NCBI GenBank assembly: GCA_022566435.1
Contig: JADFIX010000228.1
Coordinates: 1-6,565, forward strand
Length of the DNA stretch: 6,565 nt
Origin: Planctomycetota bacterium
GTDB taxonomy: Bacteria; Planctomycetota; Phycisphaerae; UBA1845
Direction of reading: 5' to 3'
Shown: in pieces, positions 1 through 4,212 of the stretch
Position numbering within the stretch: the first letter of the stretch is position 1
Layout: each line of letters starts with the position of its first letter
Program-made: the position numbers and the translations under genes
The notes under the pieces: model-generated
What the model saw: the letters and a program-made list of their open reading frames with translations, nothing else
What the model was told of the DNA's origin: nothing
The model's database searches: none

Positions 1-933
1 GGCCGCGACCCCCGCGCCGACTCGCACGATCACTTCCCCCGCAAAGCCGACGCCACCCGGCCGACTGACGCTGAACTCAAGCAAATGGGTGCTCACGGCG
101 CCGGTGTTGGCGGGCGCCGGGCCGACCGCTCCCGCAGCGATCACCCCACCGCCTCCGCCGACGGAGCCCGTAGTCCCGACAAGACTTAGCGCGTCCAGAT
201 CGCCAAAGACAATTCCCAGTCCCAGGTTCGCGGCCGTTGCAAGTCCCGCCCCGCCGCCCAACGTGGCGATCACCGGGGCAGCGCCGGACAGGTCCGAATA
301 GAGGATGTCACCCGGAGTAGCGGCGATCGCCGCAAGGGTCGGCGAGCCCGGTGCGAGCGAGAAGTAGATGCCCGCCGCGTCCGCCGGGGCCGTATAGTCG
401 AACGCATTAAGATCGTCCGCCGCGCCCACATCGTTGCCGCCCGCCCATTTCGCATAGCATTCGTCACCGGCGTCCGCCGAGCCCGGGCTGTAACCGGACC
501 CCAACGGTGCAAGAATGTTCGAGCCGCCGGCAATCGTCTGGATGAAGATATCGCCGCACGCCGCAAACGGCGCCGGTGTCGCTCCCGCGCAAGGCGCACT
601 GTCGACTGTAAACTCAAAACGCACACCGCTACCGACGAGGCCGTTGGATTCGGGGTCAACGGAAAAAACGATCCGATGTTCGGCCATCAGCGGTGTATCG
701 TCGCCGAAGCTCAGCGCGTCGATGTGGTCCCCGGAGACCAACCCAAGCGCCGCCCCACCGATAGCCACCACGGGCGGACCAGGCGCGCCTTCCGTAAGCA
801 AATCCTCACCGCCGCCCACCGCCGTGATCGCAATCGTGTTGTCATGGCTGAAAGTTGTCTGAGCCGCGGCCTGGGATGCGAACGACCAGGCAAGCGCCGA
901 CACAAATACAGATTTGCTCTTGGAAATCTTCAT
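1..933 (-). CDS. Secreted protein with repeated DALS-type motifs, partial (C-terminus beyond left edge)
   Basis: An open frame on the minus strand begins at an ATG at 933-931 and runs without a stop to base 1, giving 311 residues. The start is supported by a strong Shine-Dalgarno (AGGAGG) 7 nt upstream. Residues 1-24 form a signal peptide: a Lys-rich start, a hydrophobic stretch (VFVSALAWSFA) and a likely cleavage after QAAA, so the protein should be exported. The mature part is rich in Gly, Ala and Asp. It contains three related short motifs: HIDALSFG at about 70-77, DDLNAFDY at 173-180 and GDLDALSLVG at 244-253. The first follows an ALGL segment (62-65) and the third an LGLGIVF segment. Two further segments resemble each other: RIVFSVD at 87-93 and GIYFSLAPGSPTL at 188-200. 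From general familiarity this resembles secreted planctomycete proteins of unknown function. No catalytic motif is visible. It is third in a leftward row of exported-protein genes, 83 bp after the YWTD gene. Its function is unknown and a C-terminal anchor may lie outside the window. Confidence 0.85.
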   Translation of the reverse strand, partial: MKISKSKSVFVSALAWSFASQAAAQTTFSHDNTIAITAVGGGEDLLTEGAPGPPVVAIGGAALGLVSGDHIDALSFGDDTPLMAEHRIVFSVDPESNGLVGSGVRFEFTVDSAPCAGATPAPFAACGDIFIQTIAGGSNILAPLGSGYSPGSADAGDECYAKWAGGNDVGAADDLNAFDYTAPADAAGIYFSLAPGSPTLAAIAATPGDILYSDLSGAAPVIATLGGGAGLATAANLGLGIVFGDLDALSLVGTTGSVGGGGGVIAAGAVGPAPANTGAVSTHLLEFSVSRPGGVGFAGEVIVRVGAGVAA

Positions 934-940
934 CTTCTTG

Positions 941-946
941 CCTCCT
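941..946 (-). promoter_or_regulatory. Shine-Dalgarno site for the gene starting at 933
   Basis: The minus strand reads AGGAGG followed by a 7-nt spacer (CAAGAAG) and ATG. It fixes the start of the left-edge partial gene. That gene would otherwise be easy to miss because it has no stop inside the window. Confidence 0.8.
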
Positions 947-1016
947 TCTTATAAGGAGCCGCGACCGCATCGTACACTATGGGGTGGATGTCCCGCCGCT
1001 CTTGACTTGCGCCGGT

Positions 1017-2273
1017 TCATGAGATCTCCCGGTAAGCCCTTGCCCGAGCAAAGAGCAGCGAACCCGCCGTCAACACGAGCAGCGTCATGACGACCAATCC
1101 CCATTCGGATACGGTCGGTATCGATATGCAAGGCCCGAGATCGCATTGAAAGCTCTGCGTACCACCGTGACCCTGACAAAACTCGTCGCAGCTCTTCTGC
1201 GGCCCGAAGCATCCGATCGCGGATTGATCGGAATCACTAAGCCCATCGGTGCACAAACAGGTCCAACACATCGCCGGGCATGTGAAGTCGCCGACGCATT
1301 CGGTTCCGTCTCCCAGATAAAGCTGCCCTTCGACGGATTCACATTCCTCCTGCGTCTGGGGCGTGCAAAAGCCGATGTCGAAACAGCACGCGCCAAATGT
1401 CGGGCCGGCAAGCGGCACCAGATCGATACCGCTGGGGCTGGTCAGTCCGGTAATAAGGAACTCGACACCTGTTCCATCCAGTTCGGCCCGCGAGATCATG
1501 AAGTCCGCCGGCGACGCTTCGGTCCAATAGATTTTGCCGGCCTGCAGGTCGAGGGCAATTCGAACAGGTTCGATGACGCTGGTGGTCACCAGGTCCTCCA
1601 CCCCGGAGCCGTCCAAATTGGCGCGTTGGATCTTACCGGTGCCGAGGTCCGTCCAGTACATCTTGCCGGCAGCCACGTCCAGGGCGATCCCGCTCGGGTT
1701 GACCAGGTCGGTGACCAGAAGCTCCACGTTTGAACCGTCCAGATCGGCACGTTGGATCATGAAGTCCGCCAGCGTACTCTCGGTCCAGTAGATCTTGTTC
1801 CCCGAAACGTCGAGGGCGATATCAACCGGCGTAAAGACCGCACCGATGGTGAGTAGGTCTTCCACCGAGGAGCCGTTAAGGTTGCCGCGCTGGATCTTTC
1901 CGGTCCCGATATCAGTCCAGTACATTTTTCCTCCGACCACATCAAGGGTGATCCCACTCGGATGGTCCAAGCCCGTGACCAGAAGTTCGACGTTTGTGCC
2001 GTCCAAGTTGGCCCGTGAGATCATGAAGTCCGCCGGGGAGGCCTCTGTCCAGTACATCTTGCCGGCCACAAGATCGAGAGCAAGACCTACCGGTTCGATG
2101 ACTTGAGTCGTCACCAGATCCTCTACACCGGTGCCGCCGTCGAGGTCGGCCCGCTGAATCTTTCCCGTACCGACATCGGTCCAATAGACGGTCTGCGGAT
2201 AGGCGGTCTGAGCACCGAGCGAAAGCGCCGCCGCCATACACAGGAATTGAGTTTGAATTCTTCCGGGTTTCAT
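1017..2273 (-). CDS. Secreted six-blade YWTD beta-propeller protein with Cys-rich module and IPTL-type C-terminal sorting signal
   Basis: The 418-residue protein starts at an ATG preceded by GAGGAAG with a 7-nt spacer. Residues 1-27 look like a signal peptide. Residues 29-290 hold six YWTD/YWTE repeats of 43-44 residues, the number needed to close a six-bladed propeller of the LDL-receptor YWTD class. The blades alternate between two types: type A (YWTD-GTGKIQRA) and type B (YWTE-ADFMI-RA), in the order ABABAB. Residues 291-384 contain 14 cysteines. They begin with a GACC...C...C...GDGTEC...C pattern seen in many secreted planctomycete proteins, and disulphides are likely. Residues 385-418 (IPTVSEWG, then a hydrophobic helix, then ARARAYRE) match the layout of the IPTL-CTERM sorting signal, which in known cases is linked to an exosortase. 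The expected location is therefore the cell envelope or surface. The propeller probably binds a ligand, but the ligand cannot be deduced. No enzyme residues are evident. It sits between two other exported-protein genes on the same strand. Confidence 0.92.
   Translation of the reverse strand: MKPGRIQTQFLCMAAALSLGAQTAYPQTVYWTDVGTGKIQRADLDGGTGVEDLVTTQVIEPVGLALDLVAGKMYWTEASPADFMISRANLDGTNVELLVTGLDHPSGITLDVVGGKMYWTDIGTGKIQRGNLNGSSVEDLLTIGAVFTPVDIALDVSGNKIYWTESTLADFMIQRADLDGSNVELLVTDLVNPSGIALDVAAGKMYWTDLGTGKIQRANLDGSGVEDLVTTSVIEPVRIALDLQAGKIYWTEASPADFMISRAELDGTGVEFLITGLTSPSGIDLVPLAGPTFGACCFDIGFCTPQTQEECESVEGQLYLGDGTECVGDFTCPAMCWTCLCTDGLSDSDQSAIGCFGPQKSCDEFCQGHGGTQSFQCDLGPCISIPTVSEWGLVVMTLLVLTAGSLLFARARAYREIS
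1401..2189 (-). repeat. Three tandem two-blade units (about 261-264 bp each) encoding the YWTD propeller
   Basis: The propeller-coding DNA is built of three direct repeats, at about 2189-1926, 1925-1662 and 1661-1401 (88, 88 and 86 residues). On the plus strand the shared string ATCATGAAGTCCGCC recurs at 1495, 1756 and 2020, spaced by 261 and 264 bp. Each unit encodes one type-A and one type-B blade. The copies have diverged at the nucleotide level, so the duplication is not recent across its whole length. Confidence 0.85.
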
Positions 2274-2280
2274 CTCAGTT

Positions 2281-2287
2281 CTTCCTC
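2281..2287 (-). promoter_or_regulatory. Shine-Dalgarno site for the YWTD propeller gene
   Basis: The minus strand reads GAGGAAG followed by 7 nt (AACTGAG wording, bases 2280-2274) and the ATG at 2273. The spacing is the same as for the two other exported-protein genes, which supports the chosen start. Confidence 0.6.
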
Positions 2288-2385
2288 GGGCAAGCCGGCG
2301 ACCTTCGAACTGCGAGCGAGCGCGTCAGCCCAACCCCATTCATCGCTGGTCATGATCACTATTGTGAATGCGAAAACCCGGCCCT

Positions 2386-2436
2386 TCATTGACCCTCGCT
2401 CCAAAGCTCAAGGCGTCTGAACCGAAACGCCTAGCT
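2386..2436 (-). pseudogene. In-frame remnant of the fourth NxxGxxAF repeat beyond the stop codon
   Basis: Reading on in the same frame past the TGA (2439-2437) of the gene to the right gives S, a TAG stop, then AFRFRRLELWSEGQ and another stop at 2388-2386. LWSEG at 2406-2392 matches the IWSEG/IWS segment that closes repeats 1-3 of that protein. It lies only about two residues short of the expected distance from the AF motif. The repeat therefore seems to have continued here once and to have been broken by point changes or small indels. There is no further repeat or sorting tail downstream before the YWTD gene starts at 2273. Confidence 0.5.
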
Positions 2437-3195
2437 TCATGTCGCGTGAAATGCCGACTGGCCGGCGCCGTTGATGACCGGAAAACCGAAATTCTCGAAG
2501 ACCACACCGGGGTTCGTGTCAGGTGGCGCCGACCCCATACGTGCAACAAGACGAGGCGAGCCCATGTCCTCCGACCAGATGCTACGAAAGTTGGTGCCGT
2601 CAACGCCGGTGCCCGATAGAAGGCTAAAATACGCCGCCTCGCCGAAATGGCCGTAAGCTGGAGTGTTGAACACGCCGAAATTCGTGCCCGGATCCAAGCC
2701 GGGAGCCTGCGTGCCGAGCCGCGCAATCAGGCTCAAATCACCTGGTGGCCCTGACCAAATGCCGATGTGATTCTCATCGAGATTAACGCCCGGATCACGA
2801 AGGAACCCATAGAATCCGACGGTGCCGTCATCGCTCAGAAACGGGTCCAACACGCCGGAAAACTCGACACCGGCCGCGGTTCCTGGGGCAGGCGATCCTT
2901 CACGAGCAACGAGTGAAAGCGCGCCATTGCCCTCCGACCAAATGCCACGGTCATTGTCGCTATTCACGCCCGGCCCGACCAACACACTTCGGAAGGCGAC
3001 TTGGCCGGCGTCGTTGATGACAATTTCCGCCGAGTTGAAATGGTCGAAAACGACGCCCGCGCCGGTATCGGGTGCCGGATCACCGCTAAGGGCAACGGTT
3101 CTGAGGACCATTTCACCGGTTACCGAAGTGCTTCCTGCCGTCATGGCCGACGCGACGATCCAGACCGAAGCCCTGCCCACCCCTGATCGTTTCAT
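2437..3195 (-). CDS. Exported NxxGxxAF tandem-repeat protein, probably C-terminally truncated
   Basis: The chosen ATG at 3195 gives 252 residues. It has a GAGG Shine-Dalgarno 7 nt upstream and puts a basic start and hydrophobic stretch (MKRSGVGRASVWIVASAMTA) at the N-terminus, as expected for a signal peptide. An in-frame ATG at 3246 would add 17 highly charged residues and spoil the signal. Residues about 31-252 consist of repeats of roughly 60 residues. The pattern is L-VAR-G-PAPGT-GV-F, then N-xx-G-xx-AF, then GPGVN and IWSEG. The repeats lie at about 31-90, 92-152, 153-212 and 214-252. NDAGQVAF (61-68) and NGAGQSAF (242-249) fit the NxxGxxAF repeat known from secreted planctomycete and myxobacterial proteins, whose function is unknown. 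The last repeat stops after AFHAT, about 20 residues early, and no anchor follows. The product may be a shortened but secreted protein, or the gene may be decaying. It is first in the leftward row. Confidence 0.8.
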   Translation of the reverse strand: MKRSGVGRASVWIVASAMTAGSTSVTGEMVLRTVALSGDPAPDTGAGVVFDHFNSAEIVINDAGQVAFRSVLVGPGVNSDNDRGIWSEGNGALSLVAREGSPAPGTAAGVEFSGVLDPFLSDDGTVGFYGFLRDPGVNLDENHIGIWSGPPGDLSLIARLGTQAPGLDPGTNFGVFNTPAYGHFGEAAYFSLLSGTGVDGTNFRSIWSEDMGSPRLVARMGSAPPDTNPGVVFENFGFPVINGAGQSAFHAT

Positions 3196-3202
3196 GAATC
3201 TA

Positions 3203-3206
3203 CCTC
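3203..3206 (-). promoter_or_regulatory. Shine-Dalgarno site that decides the start at 3195
   Basis: On the minus strand GAGG is followed by a 7-nt spacer (TAGATTC) and ATG at 3195. The alternative upstream ATG at 3246 has only a pyrimidine-rich run (CTTTTTTTCTTC) before it and no purine-rich site. Confidence 0.6.
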
Positions 3207-3250
3207 GCTCGCGTTTGAATTCCGGTTTTTCGCGCATCGCCGCCATGAAG

Positions 3251-3277
3251 AAAAAAAGGCAACACGCTTCTTGTTGC
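3251..3277 (-). terminator. Rho-independent terminator-like hairpin with T tract, upstream of the NxxGxxAF gene
   Basis: Read leftward on the minus strand, the sequence is GCAACA, a 7-nt loop (AGAAGCG), TGTTGC, then C and seven T. A 6-bp perfect stem followed directly by a T7 tract is the layout of an intrinsic terminator. The stem is short and only half GC, so strength may be modest. There is no substantial gene to its right on this strand before the divergent sigma factor gene. It would therefore end a leader transcript or act as an attenuator, rather than close a normal operon. Confidence 0.45.
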
Positions 3278-3294
3278 GTTGGATTTGAAATGGA

Positions 3295-3309
3295 TTACCC
3301 GTCGTACAT
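3295..3309 (-). other. Possible minimal leader ORF (MYDG-stop) with strong Shine-Dalgarno
   Basis: The minus strand has AGGAGGG (3320-3314), a short spacer (ACTC), then ATG TAC GAC GGG TAA. The terminator-like hairpin begins 17 nt after this stop. A good ribosome site in front of a four-codon ORF just before a hairpin with a T tract could be a translated leader of an attenuator. It could also be chance. The frame is the same as that of the gene starting at 3195, but TAA separates them. Confidence 0.2.
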
Positions 3310-3514
3310 GAGTCCCTCCTATGCCCCGAAGAGCGAAGGCGTGTCCGTCGTTCGTCACCAAGTTCGCGCACAACGATCCCTCGATCGAATCGGTCAGGTG
3401 CGAAATTGGCACTCGACTCGACCCGGCACATCAGATGCTGCAGCCCGACCCCGAACTTTGGCTACCGAACAATAACCAGGCACTTCTGACCGCTTGAAAT
3501 AAAAGGTCGAAGTT

Positions 3515-3526
3515 TGTACAGGTACA
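3515..3526. promoter_or_regulatory. Small inverted repeat TGTAC-AG-GTACA, possible operator
   Basis: Perfect 5-bp arms with a 2-bp spacer lie in an AT-richer patch, about 125 bp before the sigma factor start and about 320 bp before the leftward gene start. The shape suits binding of a dimeric regulator. Arms this short occur by chance, so this is only a candidate. Confidence 0.2.
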
Positions 3527-3650
3527 TATTGAACCGATAGCTCTCGCCAGGCTTGGCCGCAGCGACGATCGTTCTTGCATAAACAGTAACGCAATCGGGG
3601 CGACAAAAAGGCCAAGCAAGTTCGGTGGAATTCCGGGAAAGGCGAAATCC

Positions 3651-4211
3651 GTGGCAGAAGATGAAACGACACGTTTGCTGGAGGAGTTGGCGGGCGGCAA
3701 GGCTCAGGCCGCCGAGGTCCTGCTGCCGCTCGTGTATGAGGAACTCCGCACGCTGGCCAAGCGATACCTGCAACGCCAGCCGTCCGACCATACGCTTCAG
3801 CCCACGTCCCTCGTTCACGAGGCGTACATCAGGCTCGTTGGCGACGATCGTACCCACTGGTCGGGACGCGCCCATTTCTTCCGCGTTGCCGCGAAGGCAA
3901 TGCGGCACATCTTGATCGACCACGCCCGCCGGCGATGCTCGGCGAAACGGGGGGGGAATCGCCGCAAACTGTCGCTGAATGACATCCACGAGCCGGTGGG
4001 TTATCAAGACGAATTTGTCATCGCACTCGATCATGCACTCACGATACTTGCCGGCATCGATGAGCAACTGGTCCAACTCGTCGAACTACGATACTTCGGT
4101 GGATTCAGCATTGACGAAACAGCGGAGATTCTAAGCATATCCCCGAGAACAGTGAAGCGTCTATGGCAAATCGCGAGAGGATGGCTCAAGCGCGAGATCT
4201 CCGAGGATTAG
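3651..4211 (+). CDS. ECF-family RNA polymerase sigma factor (planctomycete/acidobacterial type, TIGR02999-like)
   Basis: The 186-residue protein starts at GTG 3651, with GGGAAAGG 8 nt upstream. The nearby ATG at 3661 is out of frame. Sigma region 2 spans about residues 20-95, with LRTLAKRYL (32-40) and QPTSLVHEAYIRL (50-62). It ends in ILIDHARRRCSAKRGG (87-102), a signature of the TIGR02999 group of ECF-like sigma factors common in planctomycetes and acidobacteria. Sigma region 4 spans about 125-182, with LVELRYFGGFSIDETAEIL and the helix-turn-helix ISPRTVKRLWQIARGWLK (163-180) for -35 recognition. Both domains are complete, and the length is normal for an ECF factor. It is cytoplasmic and directs RNA polymerase to a dedicated promoter set. 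No anti-sigma factor gene is adjacent. Instead a Ser/Thr kinase gene follows after one base, so control by phosphorylation is plausible. A run of eight G at 3949-3956 lies inside the frame. Confidence 0.95.
   Translation: MAEDETTRLLEELAGGKAQAAEVLLPLVYEELRTLAKRYLQRQPSDHTLQPTSLVHEAYIRLVGDDRTHWSGRAHFFRVAAKAMRHILIDHARRRCSAKRGGNRRKLSLNDIHEPVGYQDEFVIALDHALTILAGIDEQLVQLVELRYFGGFSIDETAEILSISPRTVKRLWQIARGWLKREISED
4203..4206 (+). promoter_or_regulatory. Shine-Dalgarno for the kinase inside the end of the sigma factor gene
   Basis: GAGG lies 6 nt before the kinase ATG (4213), within the last codons of the sigma factor gene. The sigma stop (TAG, 4209-4211) is one base from that ATG. Ribosomes ending on the sigma gene can therefore restart on the kinase, which supports co-translation in one operon. 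Confidence 0.6.
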
Positions 4212-4212
4212 G

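Larger units (their letters stand above)
3196..3650. other. Divergent intergenic region of 455 bp
   Basis: This stretch separates the leftward exported-protein genes from the rightward sigma factor gene and must hold the promoters of both. Apart from the Shine-Dalgarno at 3203-3206, the hairpin with T tract (3251-3277) and the mini-ORF (3295-3309), it contains a 5-bp inverted repeat TGTAC-AG-GTACA at 3515-3526. No convincing -35/-10 pair could be picked by eye. Frames of 70 to 92 codons cross it on the minus strand, but none has a family signature. Confidence 0.6.

Noticed and set aside
1146..1733. 195-codon plus-strand ORF across the propeller gene
   Set aside because: It is antisense to the YWTD repeats, whose protein pattern is unmistakable; its own repeats merely mirror them.
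1401..2189. Regularly spaced repeats as a CRISPR array or satellite
   Set aside because: The period is about 262 bp, the repeats are diverged, and they keep a reading frame encoding YWTD blades.
3196..3246. Upstream ATG (3246) as the start of the NxxGxxAF gene
   Set aside because: It has no Shine-Dalgarno and adds a highly charged 17-residue stretch before a signal peptide; the ATG at 3195 fits better.
3429..3439. 11-mer CATCAGATGCT shared with 6532-6542 as a possible attachment-site pair
   Set aside because: Several exact 11-mer matches are expected by chance in a window of this size, and no integrase or element lies between them.
2822..3475. 217-codon plus-strand ORF
   Set aside because: It overlaps the NxxGxxAF gene on the other strand and continues into the intergenic region without any recognisable motif.
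3462..4076. 204-codon minus-strand ORF opposite the sigma factor
   Set aside because: It lies antisense to a clear sigma factor gene, its translation shows no domain or signal, and long antisense frames are common in GC-rich DNA.
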